From: Muribaculaceae bacterium
GTDB taxonomy: Bacteria > Bacteroidota > Bacteroidia > Bacteroidales > Muribaculaceae
Direction: 5' to 3'
Length of the DNA stretch: 63,898 nt
Assembly: GCA_017399915.1 (NCBI GenBank)
Contig: JAFQAS010000016.1
Span: forward strand, 1 to 63,898
This document shows, one piece after another, positions 42,201 to 51,239 of this stretch. The notes beneath the pieces were generated by a model. It saw only the letters and a program-made list of their open reading frames with translations. It was not told the origin of the DNA and ran no database searches. The position numbers and the translations under genes were made by a program. Within the stretch, counting starts at the first letter, position 1, and each line of letters opens with the position of its first letter.

Positions 42201-45200
42201 AATCTTGTCATCGTTGCGTTTAGTGAATGATACGAAACCGGTGTTGTAGATATACATTGTGTTGTATTTCTTACCATAGTATGGGAATTCAAATGGCAAT
42301 TTCACTTCTACATAGTCATTGTTGTTGTAGTAAGTGAAGTTGTTTTGTTCGCCAAGACCAGTTGTTTCAATGTCAACCCAGTTGAATGTCACATTATTGT
42401 CATCAACCGATGCGCTATATGAGTAAGATACGTTAGCACCATCAGCGATGTCATTGAATGAGAAGTTTTCGGGGTTAGGAGTGATTGAGTAGCGAAGAGC
42501 TTCGTTACCTGAGTTTGCAATGTTAAGAGGTTGTTCCAATTTAGTGCCACTCAATAGAGTAGATTCAATTGAAGTGTAGCTCAAGTCGATTGCAGGACAG
42601 CCGATTACTTCACCATTAACAGCAACAGCCAAAGTGTCGGCATCGGTATAAACGTTGATGCTATCGCTGATAGCTCCTTCGTTTTCAGTAGGAAGAACTA
42701 CGATGATATCTTTTGACAAGCCGGCAGGAACTTTGAATTCGGCTACAGCGCTATTGCCAATAGAGTCGAAGTAAACTTTGCCATTGAGTGCATTAACTGC
42801 ATTTACGGTCAATGTGTCATTACCGGTGTTCTTGATTGTCAAAGGAAGACGTGCATCAGAAGTGCGGAATACTTTACCGAAGTTGATTTCGTTTTGAGCT
42901 ATAGCTACACCCGGAGCAAGGCTTGAACCTTCAATGTTGGCATTGAAGCGAATGTAAGAAGTGCTGTTATATGGGTCATTGCTTGAAACAATGAGGTTGT
43001 TGAATGTAGCACCTGCATACATTGATGAGTTTGCCTTGAGAGTTGCAATAAGGTCGATTGATTCACCGGGGTTAACAATACCATAAGGATTTGTTAGTGC
43101 AGTGATGAAGTTTGGCTTAGGAGCGATGAATTTCACTGCTGTTTGGTTGGTGAATTGAGTATAAACATCACCTGCCGGATCTTCGTTGTTGCCCCAATAG
43201 TCAGCTATTTCGGCCGAGGTTACTGTCAATGGGTCGGCTCCGTAAGTATCGTGGATACCGCAATAGAGGGTAGAACCATCTTGGAAGAGGCTCATCGACA
43301 TTGGGTCGTAGCTATCATAGAACATTTCGATGTCGCCATTTGTTGAAAGGGCGATGCGGAATGAAATAGGAGTGTATTCTTGGTCATAAACCAACGCTAA
43401 TACGTTAGAGTAGTTAACCACGAATTTGCCGTTTTGTATGCCATACTCAATCTTTGAGTTAGGACCTAATGCTAATTGACGACCATAAGCCGAGATGTAA
43501 GGTACGCCTACAAGTCGTTCTGATGTTTCGGTCAATGGTGAGAAGTAAGCATATTCACCTACTTTGAACGCGATACCACCATAGCTTGTGATATAAGCAT
43601 AGTCAAATGTTTCACCAAAGAATGGGAATGCAAATCCAAGAGGAACTTGTTTTGACAAATAAGTGTTATCATCAAACGAAGATGTGATGTCTGTACCACC
43701 GATAAGAGCAGGATTGCCATCGTAAGCAAAGTCGGTAGCTTCATTGAGGTTAGTAGCGGTTACATAGCCAAAACGGTGAGCCGATTTGCCTTGGTTTTCG
43801 AGCTTGCGGTCAGAGAATTTAGGGAATACATATTCCAAAGGATAGTTACCTTCGTTCTTGATTGAGAATGTTTTGGTGATTTCGGCAGAGTCGATATTGA
43901 GTGTGCCCACTTCGATAGTGTCGGGGTCAATAGCGATGCGAGCAGGATCGGTTGCTACACCTGTAACAGTGATTTTGAATTCAGAGTTGTCAGAGTGTTT
44001 GAACACGATGTTGCCAGTGTGGCTACCGGCTGCTTTAGGAGCGAACTTCACATCAAATGTTTTGTATGTGCGAGCAGGGAAACCACCGTTTATATAAGTT
44101 GGGCCTTGGAAATGCTCAGAAGTAGAACTGATGCGGTTGCCGCTCAATGAGCCATAGTACCCAAATGGGCCATAACCTTCGTTGAATACTTCAACAGTGA
44201 TAGTTTTTTCTTCACCCACGAGGAGGTTGCCGAAGTTAACCACTTTAGCCGGCGACATTACTGGAGTGTTGCCGCTAACAGTCATTGTAACAGGAACAAC
44301 AGTGGTGTTCTTTTCGCTTTCGTTGGTGTTGAAGTGGAGGTTAAATTTATATGTGCCGTTTACAACTGGTTGACCGTCGTTTGTAACGATAACGGCTTGA
44401 GTTTCGCCATGTTTTACTTGACCTTCGTTAGGAGTGATTGTGATAATCTTACTCCAGTCGGGGTTAAGACTCATTGCAGTGATTGCCCAACCGGCTTTGC
44501 TGCTGATTGATTCATATTTAGAACCTTTGAGTGCGTCGGCGAGAGTAACCCAAGTTTTACCCATGTCGTTACTCATATATGAGTAAGCGGCATAGCTATT
44601 GTCGGTAACAGTGGCAAGGCCAAGAGGATAGTCTTCTTGGTTTGCTGGGAAGTGAACAACAATCCAGAATGATTCACCGGGAGCGAAATAGATTTGTTCA
44701 TCTAATTTCATTGCTCCGTCAGAGTAGAAGTAAGGTGTAAACTCTTGAAGGAGGGTTGAAGTTGAGATGTTGCTACCTTTGTAAACTTGGAATGTTGGGT
44801 TCTTTCCATATGTGCTTGTTACTTTGATGTTGGTGAGGTTGAACCCTTCGGGATAGGTTTCTGCATCAACATAGAACCATTGAGCCATAGAGTTGGGCAA
44901 GGTTTTGTCTTCGTCACCAATTGCTGCATAAAGCTCATCAAAATATTTGAATTCTTTAGGATAGTCACTTGCAATGTAATCAGATGTTTTGAATACAGGG
45001 TTAGCAGCATAAGGAACCGCACCAAGTTTGCTGTTGTATTTTACGATAGCACCCGGAGTGGCTTTTTCAATCGAACGAGTAGCAGCAGTTGCTTGTGTAG
45101 AATTGATAAATGCATTCCATTTCAATAGCCCTTCGTCGTCGTTGCCGATATTGAAGGTTGCATTGCCTTGTGCGCCGGGTTTAACTGTAAATGACAATGA

Positions 45201-47063
45201 AGATTTGCTTACAGTCATTTTAGGTCCGGCATTGGTAGTTGCTACAACTACTGGAGAAAGTGCCGATGCATCACCCCAACGGTTTACTGCCTTCATAGCA
45301 AGGTAGTAAGTTGTCAATGGTTGAAGACCTTCCAACACGTAAGTTGTAGTGTCGCCCGAAGAAAGGAATTTAGTGTCGATGTTTACCTTGTTGAGGGTAC
45401 TCAAATCGGTAGTGGCATCGAATGCTTCAGCGCTGAAATAAAGAGCGTGATAATTCACGTTATTGTCGTTTGAAGCAGGGATAACCCATTCGAGTGTGAT
45501 ATTATCTTGAGCAGGAAGTGCAGTGAATGTGTCAACTGGTTCGGGTGCGACACCGCTACCGCTCATGTTGAGGGCTTTTGCAGCATCGATATAACCTGCA
45601 CCATGAAGACCTTCTTTGCCTTCGTTGTGAGCATAGATGTCATTTACCGAAGTGACGATTTGTTGACGAATAGTTTCAGCCGGTAGGGTAGAGTTGCCAT
45701 GTTGTGAAACAACAAGGGCAGCGATACCTGTAACGTGAGGTGTTGCCATTGATGTACCTTCATTGAAACCATATTGGTTGCCTGGAAGAGTACTTAACAC
45801 ACCATGAGCTTCGCCAAAGTCGAGGAGACCACCGGGAGCTACGATGTCAACCCATTCGCCATAGTTAGAATAAGTGGCGATAGTGAAATCGTCGGTCATA
45901 GAACCTACGGCAACAACTTTTTCGTAGCATGCAGGATACATATTGCCTGTAGCACCATCGTTACCTGTTGCGAAGAACATTACACCACCGCTCACGTTGT
46001 TACCACGGTTCATTGCTATGAAGTAGTCGATAGCATCGAGCACATCTTGTTCGTAGTAGTCGGGTGTGGCCCAACCCCAAGAACAGTTGGCGATGTTGGC
46101 GCCATTGTTGGCTGCATAAACGATAGCAGCGGCAAAGTCGCCTTGGCCTGAACCTGAACGTGAATCGAATACTTGACAAGAGAGCATCTTAACACCACTA
46201 TTGGCAAAGCCATTACCGCCGGCTACACCACACACACCTATGCCGTTGTTATTGACAGCGGCGATTGTTCCGGCTACGTGAGTACCGTGAGCGTGAGGAT
46301 AGATGTCTTTTGAGTTGGTACAGAAGTTCCAACCATAAATGTCGTCGATATATCCGTTACCATCATCATCTTGACCTGCAACACCGTTTAATTCGGCTTG
46401 GTTGAGATAAACGTTGGCAGCAAGGTCTTCGTGAGTGTAGTCGATACCACCGTCGATTACGGCAACAAGTGTGTTGCTATTACCTGTAGTGATTTCCCAC
46501 GCTTTGAAGAGGTTGATGTCGGCGCCTACTTTGCTGGTTCCTAACACCCCTGTGTTGTTGTAGTGCCATTGACTGCTCAAACGAGGGTCGTTGAATGGCA
46601 TAGATGAAGGACGCACTTCATCAGAAAGTGGTTCAGCTACTTTATAAGTGCCGTTTTCTTTCAATACCATAGGCACTTTGCATGTAGCTACTTGCACACC
46701 GGCTGTTTGGCTGAAGATGCGTTGCGCGTCTTTGGGATTGATTGTTTCATCAAATGTCACTTCATACCAACGGTCGAGACCGAACTGTGCCATTTGATCT
46801 TCATACTTTGCACTATAAGGGAATACCCTTTTGAAACTCATTGCCTTTACTTGACGAACAGATGCATCGAGTGCTTGTACACCGGTGCTGAGTACGCCAT
46901 TGGTGGCGGTGATTGTCTTATTGCCTACCGATTTAGCAACCTCGGTTTGCAATTTCACGCGCACCACGCCTTTTTTAGGCGCAAGGCTTTGAGCTTGTGC
47001 AATCACAACGCTGCTCATTGCGATAACGAGCAACATCAAAAATCGTGAAAAGATTTTTTGCAT
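39294..47063 (-). CDS. Giant subtilisin-like serine protease with T9SS sorting domain
   Basis: A 2589-residue secreted protein. It has a signal peptide (1-25, LLVIAMSSVVIAQAQ), a prodomain, and a peptidase S8 domain with catalytic D204 (VAVIDGGIDYTHEDL), H259 (HGTHVAGTI) and S438 (GTSMATPHVTG). These are followed by a fibronectin type III domain (about 510-610) and a long array of immunoglobulin-like beta domains of the abnormal-spindle/choice-of-anchor type. Near the end is a cadherin-like segment (VNRAPRVVATTDYM...DPDGDALTFEM), and last a type IX sorting domain (SVFPNPVVTALNVI...GLYLLKVTTDQG). The protein should be exported across the outer membrane and attached or released. The long adhesive region suggests surface binding of substrate or host. 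Confidence 0.95.
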   Translation of the reverse strand: MQKIFSRFLMLLVIAMSSVVIAQAQSLAPKKGVVRVKLQTEVAKSVGNKTITATNGVLSTGVQALDASVRQVKAMSFKRVFPYSAKYEDQMAQFGLDRWYEVTFDETINPKDAQRIFSQTAGVQVATCKVPMVLKENGTYKVAEPLSDEVRPSSMPFNDPRLSSQWHYNNTGVLGTSKVGADINLFKAWEITTGNSNTLVAVIDGGIDYTHEDLAANVYLNQAELNGVAGQDDDGNGYIDDIYGWNFCTNSKDIYPHAHGTHVAGTIAAVNNNGIGVCGVAGGNGFANSGVKMLSCQVFDSRSGSGQGDFAAAIVYAANNGANIANCSWGWATPDYYEQDVLDAIDYFIAMNRGNNVSGGVMFFATGNDGATGNMYPACYEKVVAVGSMTDDFTIATYSNYGEWVDIVAPGGLLDFGEAHGVLSTLPGNQYGFNEGTSMATPHVTGIAALVVSQHGNSTLPAETIRQQIVTSVNDIYAHNEGKEGLHGAGYIDAAKALNMSGSGVAPEPVDTFTALPAQDNITLEWVIPASNDNNVNYHALYFSAEAFDATTDLSTLNKVNIDTKFLSSGDTTTYVLEGLQPLTTYYLAMKAVNRWGDASALSPVVVATTNAGPKMTVSKSSLSFTVKPGAQGNATFNIGNDDEGLLKWNAFINSTQATAATRSIEKATPGAIVKYNSKLGAVPYAANPVFKTSDYIASDYPKEFKYFDELYAAIGDEDKTLPNSMAQWFYVDAETYPEGFNLTNIKVTSTYGKNPTFQVYKGSNISTSTLLQEFTPYFYSDGAMKLDEQIYFAPGESFWIVVHFPANQEDYPLGLATVTDNSYAAYSYMSNDMGKTWVTLADALKGSKYESISSKAGWAITAMSLNPDWSKIITITPNEGQVKHGETQAVIVTNDGQPVVNGTYKFNLHFNTNESEKNTTVVPVTMTVSGNTPVMSPAKVVNFGNLLVGEEKTITVEVFNEGYGPFGYYGSLSGNRISSTSEHFQGPTYINGGFPARTYKTFDVKFAPKAAGSHTGNIVFKHSDNSEFKITVTGVATDPARIAIDPDTIEVGTLNIDSAEITKTFSIKNEGNYPLEYVFPKFSDRKLENQGKSAHRFGYVTATNLNEATDFAYDGNPALIGGTDITSSFDDNTYLSKQVPLGFAFPFFGETFDYAYITSYGGIAFKVGEYAYFSPLTETSERLVGVPYISAYGRQLALGPNSKIEYGIQNGKFVVNYSNVLALVYDQEYTPISFRIALSTNGDIEMFYDSYDPMSMSLFQDGSTLYCGIHDTYGADPLTVTSAEIADYWGNNEDPAGDVYTQFTNQTAVKFIAPKPNFITALTNPYGIVNPGESIDLIATLKANSSMYAGATFNNLIVSSNDPYNSTSYIRFNANIEGSSLAPGVAIAQNEINFGKVFRTSDARLPLTIKNTGNDTLTVNAVNALNGKVYFDSIGNSAVAEFKVPAGLSKDIIVVLPTENEGAISDSINVYTDADTLAVAVNGEVIGCPAIDLSYTSIESTLLSGTKLEQPLNIANSGNEALRYSITPNPENFSFNDIADGANVSYSYSASVDDNNVTFNWVDIETTGLGEQNNFTYYNNNDYVEVKLPFEFPYYGKKYNTMYIYNTGFVSFTKRNDDKIWPEPPAEFPGGTVYTNIIAPYWGMHTCDQSKTAGTYHYMTENEVIVSWMEYGNSMNMGVCYQLIMKKDGSFKFQYKGYGDYAIIYGIFGLAGLSNEDGTVGIRLPERYVTFNNAVQFYPVVENTIEPSDSRDVDIDVNTTRMAGQYSSNIDITSNVPGKEKIQIPINLTITGEAKPVFPTDSIIVERVIGHFDDPSAGPVTQMGANYEAYFNVVNEGTAPFVITNIKNGGPGYEQEDWFTGEMVWYPLFMTYYEAEETDWMTGEPTGNRIWTQYYDNTPITVGSTPQGVSVPMMYDMASQPGTYDVPLTFYYNDNDSAVVNIRFIVTPAPKLALDKEEIRAVNVTDDYVGEDSVVINNAGEYRLTYELRLDPTGEGEVVEEEDLGGGIAPAVMARTLSAQADSTLRQNIKVPVKAFENAEVSVLDAPSSETFSYNRALYYPTATGNNTSYQYGTGNTFGEYKAATYYVAPETGFNISHIYTATYLPGLKDVDLKVEIIKGNNVEGTTVLGKGTFHIDEMETANFIVIPLDRAVYMAPGQEFYVVISYPVGVEYPAYLSYKEEGVESNRFMGFVEGYGWFDVATMFEDQYGSLGYIMTCLETKEGAAWVKMLNPESDKVGVIAPGESLNMKFRLSAADAPMDKENKAVLVIKSNDPESPIVNFPIVLDKNAAPAITAPSSITYAKEGALTQIEFTVNEPESDDFTLRLDDNGNIAKLSAVTSLDENGVIEISENTATVKGAVAGVKVVADITSEFGSAGDYALTLTATDSCNNESQASARYLVEHVNRAPRVVATTDYMVMMATTTSDIMSFADMFEDPDGDALTFEMTVSPDDIVTAFKSDESAIFVANEVGVVIVRITATDPSGAQAVYAFELEVTEFDGVENISINSQVSVFPNPVVTALNVICDFNCDAANYCIYGANGAEVYNETTSCISGQAKVINVEKLPAGLYLLKVTTDQGVATYPLIKK

Positions 47064-47117
47064 AAGCTTTGAATTAAATTAGTAAAATATAGAAATATAA
47101 CACATTATGTTCATAGA

Positions 47118-47159
47118 ATACTCAATAGAGTATAGGCAACCTAAAAGCATGCAAAGTTA
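47118..47159 (-). promoter_or_regulatory. Promoter and leader hairpin of the protease gene
   Basis: TAACTTTG on the minus strand at 47159-47152. About 20 bases downstream ATACTC-AATA-GAGTAT (47118-47133, plus-strand reading) is a perfect inverted repeat in the leader. The full leader is about 85 nt. Confidence 0.45.
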
Positions 47160-47285
47160 CGAATAAATATGATTTTTTAGTTGGCAAAAACGACAAAAAT
47201 GATGATTTTATAGAAGATTTTTTCCTGATATGCAATAAGTTGAGTAAATATGCATGGATTTGTGAATAAAATGCAGCGCTTATGC

Positions 47286-47326
47286 AAAATGAGAGTTTAA
47301 ATCCGCAAAGATTCAACTCTCATTTT
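47286..47326 (-). terminator. Intrinsic terminator
   Basis: AAAATGAGAGTT pairs with AACTCTCATTTT (12 bp) with T-runs on both strands. Most likely it ends the HD-hydrolase transcript. The rest of the 497-bp gap 47064-47560 holds the protease promoter and repeat copy C. Confidence 0.75.
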
Positions 47327-47385
47327 TATTCTCTATGCTTCGGTTGCAATTCCATCCCGGCTCGAAAAAACAGGGGGAGTCTAAT

Positions 47386-47500
47386 TTATAATTCATAATT
47401 CATAAAGCATAATTGCCATGCGGCAGCCTTTATGTTCATTATGTCCTTCTGTCTAATTCTTTTCTGACACGGCACGCCGTGTCCCTACAAAAAACAACCC
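47386..47500 (+). repeat. Dispersed repeat, copy C
   Basis: Contains the shared blocks CATAATTGCCATGCGGCAGC, CTTTATGTTCATT, the palindrome GACACGGCACGCCGTGTC (47466-47483) and CCCTACAAAAAACAACCC. Copies A (61633) and B (63344) have the same order and orientation. No coding capacity; a non-autonomous element or intergenic hairpin repeat. Confidence 0.8.
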
Positions 47501-47560
47501 GCAATTCCGCACTCCGCATTAAATAGGTTCATTCTGTCAAAAAACAACCCTCAACTTAAA

Positions 47561-48169
47561 CTACTTTCCTTCAAGTATGCCAGCAGCGAGGGTGTCGGCG
47601 GTGTGAATGAGGGAGAGTAGGGGGCATATATCTTTGGCTTTACGATTGTTGGCAATCATTTCGCTACTTTGGAATGCAACGTCCCAACTGCCCATGTGCC
47701 AACGTATTGCCATTATCTCGTCGTCGCTAAGGTCAAGACCGCTGCGAAGAAGCATTATAACCGATTTTTCACCATGTCCGAGCGGAAAATCGGAGTAGTC
47801 GATGTTGTAGGCTTCTTGAGCCTCCCACACACCAATCTCGTTGCGCACTTTCTTAGTCTCCTTTTTATAAATGTCGGCTTTGCACACATCGTGGAGTAGG
47901 GCAGCGATAGCGATGCTGTCATCGGGGATACGGCTCACCACATCGGGGCGCAGCTTTGCCAACTCAGTTTTTAAAATGCATGCCACACGATACACATTGA
48001 GCGAATGTTCCACCAATCCGCCCTCGAAGTTGAAATGATTCTTACACGAAGCCGGAGCCTCAAAGAACCCTATATCCTCAAGATCCTCAATAACATAATC
48101 AATATTCTCACGACCGGTAGCCTTAAGAATCTCAATAAACTCAGCCTTATACTTATTTTCAACTGTCAT
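47561..48169 (-). CDS. HD-domain hydrolase
   Basis: A 202-residue cytoplasmic protein with the HD metal-site pattern: FEGGLVEHSLNVYR (first His), IAALLHDVCKADIY (HD pair), LGHGEKSVIM and IRWHMGSWD (further His). It lacks a nucleotidyl-transferase or relA domain. Nearest in style are YhaM-like or phage-type HD phosphohydrolases acting on nucleotides or RNA ends; the substrate is unknown. A -7 box (TAACTTTG) lies 22 bp upstream. Confidence 0.88.
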   Translation of the reverse strand: MTVENKYKAEFIEILKATGRENIDYVIEDLEDIGFFEAPASCKNHFNFEGGLVEHSLNVYRVACILKTELAKLRPDVVSRIPDDSIAIAALLHDVCKADIYKKETKKVRNEIGVWEAQEAYNIDYSDFPLGHGEKSVIMLLRSGLDLSDDEIMAIRWHMGSWDVAFQSSEMIANNRKAKDICPLLSLIHTADTLAAGILEGK

Positions 48170-48191
48170 AACCTATAAATTTAATTCATTG

Positions 48192-48199
48192 CAAAGTTA
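48192..48199 (-). promoter_or_regulatory. -7 box of the HD hydrolase
   Basis: TAACTTTG on the minus strand. It is divergent from the metallophosphoesterase promoter about 60 bp away. Confidence 0.45.
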
Positions 48200-48256
48200 T
48201 GAAAAATACAAGCAAATAAAAAGCAAAATAAGTATATACAAGTTTATAAAAATGAG

Positions 48257-48264
48257 TAATTTTG
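48257..48264 (+). promoter_or_regulatory. -7 box of the metallophosphoesterase
   Basis: TAATTTTG. Its position inside possible upstream codons is the reason for choosing ATG 48288 as the start. Confidence 0.5.
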
Positions 48265-48287
48265 TGATTACTAAAAGATTTTGTGCT

Positions 48288-49565
48288 ATGGGATATTTGC
48301 GATATATATTTTTAGTTGCGATTGCTTGTTGCGTTGAGTGTTGGGCTGCATATCCATATACGGTGATTGCCAATGTGGGGGAAGATGCCTCTACTGCGAT
48401 ACGCCTTAATTGGCACACCGATGAGAATGGTGGTGAGAGTGTGTGCCGCTATACTACGATTGATGATGCTGAGTGGGTTGAAGCCAAATCAATAAAGGCA
48501 CATCAAGAGTTGTGCACGGTGTTTGATAGCATATTCTCGAAAACTGCCGATAATAAGGATTTTTATGAGCAAGCACGTTTTATCCGCAATACTCTTGAGA
48601 TTGATTCGCTCACTCCCGGCACACGATATATGTATCGAATCGATAACGATACTATTGTACGATATTTCACTACGGCACCAAGTGATAATAATTGGTCGGC
48701 TGCGATAATCTCTGACTTCCATGTCTATGCGCCGCTCCCGGCACGCACTCAGTCGGCAATGGATATGCTTGCGATGCTTGAACATCGCAATGGCACATTT
48801 GATATGGTATTGCATGTGGGTGATATTATTGCATGGGGCGGTAGTTACTCTTTTTGGCGCGACCTTTATGCAAACGAACCATTCAAAAAATATGTGTGGG
48901 CAGGCGTTAATGGCAATCACGACAATATGAGTCGCGGTTATGCTTATCAATCAAATCAGTTCTTCCGTAATACCAATAACAATCCTCTGAATGGATATGA
49001 GGGTGAAATGGGAGTGTGCTATCATTTCACTTATGGCAACACGCTATTCATTATGCTCAACAATGAGTCGATGCGTAGTGACGAAGGTTTGCTCAAGGCG
49101 CAACAATGGGTGCGCGATGTTATAGCTCAAAATCCCCACCGATTTATCGTTGTTCTGGAGCATTATCAATGGTTCTTTGGAGAATCGGGCAAAACGTCGC
49201 AATATGACCGTTGGCGCCAACTCTTTGATGAATGTGGTGTAGACTTGGCCATTGCAGCCAATAATCACATCTATGCACGCACAAATGCTCTTTACGGAGG
49301 GGTGGAAACCGACGGAAGCAAAGGAACGGTGTATATTCAAACACCATCTTCCGACAATGAACGTGGTCAAGAATTGAAAGAGTGGACCGACAACCTCGAT
49401 ATAATTAAAACTCGATGGAGCGAAGGGGCAAAGACTGTAGGCGCACTACTGCTAAAAGCCACCGATAATAATCTCACCATAACACTCCATGACCGCTATG
49501 GTGAGATTGTTGAATCTGTAGTGGTAATAGGGAAATTAAAATTTAAAACTAAAAATTGTGACTAA
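48288..49565 (+). CDS. Secreted metallophosphoesterase with N-terminal Fn3-like domain
   Basis: About 425 residues from ATG 48288, which yields a signal peptide (YLRYIFLVAIACCVECWA). A purple-acid-phosphatase-like N-terminal beta domain (about 20-125, with RYMYRIDNDTIVRYFTTAPS) is followed by a calcineurin-type phosphoesterase domain. Its metal-site motifs are IISDFHVY, HVGDIIAWGG, GVNGNHDNM, VVLEHYQWF and ANNHIYART. The DFH and NNHIY forms differ slightly from the usual DxH and GHxH. Substrate is unknown. Earlier start codons exist but lie over or before the -7 box. Confidence 0.88.
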   Translation: MGYLRYIFLVAIACCVECWAAYPYTVIANVGEDASTAIRLNWHTDENGGESVCRYTTIDDAEWVEAKSIKAHQELCTVFDSIFSKTADNKDFYEQARFIRNTLEIDSLTPGTRYMYRIDNDTIVRYFTTAPSDNNWSAAIISDFHVYAPLPARTQSAMDMLAMLEHRNGTFDMVLHVGDIIAWGGSYSFWRDLYANEPFKKYVWAGVNGNHDNMSRGYAYQSNQFFRNTNNNPLNGYEGEMGVCYHFTYGNTLFIMLNNESMRSDEGLLKAQQWVRDVIAQNPHRFIVVLEHYQWFFGESGKTSQYDRWRQLFDECGVDLAIAANNHIYARTNALYGGVETDGSKGTVYIQTPSSDNERGQELKEWTDNLDIIKTRWSEGAKTVGALLLKATDNNLTITLHDRYGEIVESVVVIGKLKFKTKNCD

Positions 49566-49655
49566 AAAATGCAGATTTGCAGTTGAATTGCGAAAATTAT
49601 ATATCGTATAAGAAAAGATTTTTCTACAAATAAAAAAGATTCATCAAAAAAATAC

Positions 49656-49663
49656 TATTTTTG
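49656..49663 (+). promoter_or_regulatory. -7 box
   Basis: TATTTTTG, giving a leader of about 100 nt for the lipoprotein gene at 49773. Confidence 0.4.
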
Positions 49664-49772
49664 CATTTGCTAGTTGAGCCTATGGTTGAATCGTGAATTT
49701 GCACAAAAAATAGAATATTCCTAAAATTATTTATATAATTTTGAAAATTGAAAGAACAAAAACATTCTTATC

Positions 49773-50819
49773 ATGAAAAAAATAATCAAATCGTTTTGCC
49801 TTATAAGCATTATTGCAATAATCACAATCTTTAGCTCTTGTTCGAATAATAAAGTACGCAATAATTCTGTCGTTAATGATATTAATGACATTACATTCAA
49901 TGGCCCATATCCTCAAATTGTCGTCATCTCACAAACCGATGACGGTTCCTTTGCGTCTATTGAAGCAGTTGAAGGACATGTGATTGTAATATTTGTCAAA
50001 TCAACACCATATAAGCGCGCTGTAAAAATTATCAAGAAACTTAAAGGAGAAATTCTTTCATCGCGTCATAATAGCAACTACTTCTTAGTAGAGGTTGGAA
50101 TTGGGAATGAAAACAACTTCTTGTCTCAAATAAAGCAATATAGTGAAGTGAAATATGCTTATTATAATTCAATCTCATACAATGAAGATGCGATTAGACA
50201 TCTAACGGACAATTTCAATAGCGAATACAGCAATAGTGGAACAAACTCTATAAATCAGAGTGTTATTGATAATAATAGTGGCGCGAAATATCTAAATCAA
50301 ATATTAGAAACTCTTGATGATGAATTTAATAATGCCAATGATTTAGACGCAAGTCATAGCGATTATAATGGATATGAATACGAAAGAGAAAATGGTAGCA
50401 TAATAGGAGGAAATAACGATGAAATAGTTGAACCCGAAGATGAAGAAGCATCTTCGTATGGTAGTAATAATGTAAATAACATTGCGGTATCTCGAGCAAA
50501 AGAATTAGCAATAGCAATATCCAATGGTGATGTTGAAACGCTAAAAAGACTTTTATCCGCTGATTTCTATCGAGATGAGTTCCCGTTTAGCGACGAAAGA
50601 ACTCGCGAAATACTTCTGGAAGTGCCAGCTTCTAAACGTGAGAGATTGCGCAACGACATTATAAATAATTGCTCTGTTACAACTATTCCAAATAGAGCTG
50701 GAGATGTTATTACTGTTATATTTACCAATAATCGTACAAAAAAAGATTTCACTGTGCAACTTGTTGATGAGGAGGGGAATAACGACTGGAGAGTATTTGA
50801 ATTCATGTACTATCGATAA
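49773..50819 (+). CDS. Lipoprotein with subtilase-prodomain-like region, unknown
   Basis: A 348-residue AT-rich gene product with a lipoprotein signal (IIAIITIFSSCSNN). Residues about 65-125 (GHVIVIFVKSTPYKRAVKII; SRHNSNYFLVEVGIGNENNF; SEVKYAYYN) resemble the I9/fervidolysin-type prodomain found in front of subtilases, but no protease domain follows. A low-complexity Asn/Asp/Glu/Ser linker (about 140-235) leads to a C-terminal alpha/beta domain (about 245-348, AIANGDVE-like and VRTKKDFTVQL-like patterns) of the NTF2/DUF4878 style. It could be a protease inhibitor or chaperone; this is speculation. Confidence 0.8.
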   Translation: MKKIIKSFCLISIIAIITIFSSCSNNKVRNNSVVNDINDITFNGPYPQIVVISQTDDGSFASIEAVEGHVIVIFVKSTPYKRAVKIIKKLKGEILSSRHNSNYFLVEVGIGNENNFLSQIKQYSEVKYAYYNSISYNEDAIRHLTDNFNSEYSNSGTNSINQSVIDNNSGAKYLNQILETLDDEFNNANDLDASHSDYNGYEYERENGSIIGGNNDEIVEPEDEEASSYGSNNVNNIAVSRAKELAIAISNGDVETLKRLLSADFYRDEFPFSDERTREILLEVPASKRERLRNDIINNCSVTTIPNRAGDVITVIFTNNRTKKDFTVQLVDEEGNNDWRVFEFMYYR

Positions 50820-50883
50820 AAATTTGGATACTTTGCACACCGTTAGAGCCAACCATGGTATGCGAATCTATTTTTTCACGAGT

Positions 50884-50913
50884 AAAATATAAAGCGCATT
50901 TGCTTTATATTTT
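50884..50913 (+). terminator. Intrinsic terminator
   Basis: AAAATATAAAGC pairs with GCTTTATATTTT (12 bp) after the lipoprotein gene. Confidence 0.75.
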
Positions 50914-51060
50914 CATAATCTCTTAATATTTGAAATTATTACTGTCCGCAAAACTTATGAATTCACTTCCAAATTGTGAAATATCGACAATTATCGAACC
51001 ATTGAAGCAAATAGTTAGCTTGATGTAATGTCTAAAATATCAACGTGTTATGGAAATAAA

Positions 51061-51092
51061 AAAGAGGAAAATTCGTTAAAATCTTCCTCTTT
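51061..51092 (-). terminator. Terminator of tRNA-Leu
   Basis: AAAGAGGAA pairs with TTCCTCTTT. On the minus strand the stem is followed by a T-rich run. It lies 11 bp from the tRNA 3' end. Confidence 0.75.
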
Positions 51093-51102
51093 AGTCAATT
51101 TG

Positions 51103-51184
51103 TGCGCACGAAGGGACTCGAACCCCCACGTCTCACGACACTAGATCCTAAGTCTAGCGCGGCTACCAATTACGCCACGTGCGC
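51103..51184 (-). tRNA. tRNA-Leu, anticodon UAG
   Basis: An 82-nt cloverleaf on the minus strand. The acceptor stem is GCGCACG/CGTGCGC, the D-loop has AATTGGTAG, the anticodon arm is CTAGA-CTTAGGA-TCTAG, there is a class II long variable arm (TGTCGTGAGACG) and the T-arm has GGTTCGAGTCC. The loop CTTAGGA gives anticodon TAG. No CCA is encoded. It has its own promoter and terminator, although it lies downstream of the efflux operon on the same strand. Confidence 0.97.
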
Positions 51185-51198
51185 AATGATTACGTGTG

Positions 51199-51230
51199 CA
51201 AAGGTATAAAACTTTTCGTAATCGTGCAAA
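51199..51230 (-). promoter_or_regulatory. Promoter of tRNA-Leu
   Basis: TTTG (51230-51227), a 20-bp spacer and TACCTTTG (51206-51199) on the minus strand. The start site would be about 8 bp before the mature tRNA 5' end. Confidence 0.65.
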
Positions 51231-51239
51231 TTTTTTGCA

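Noticed and set aside
51103..51184. tRNA gene as integration site of a mobile element
   Set aside because: No integrase gene or duplicated tRNA 3' end was found on either side within the window.
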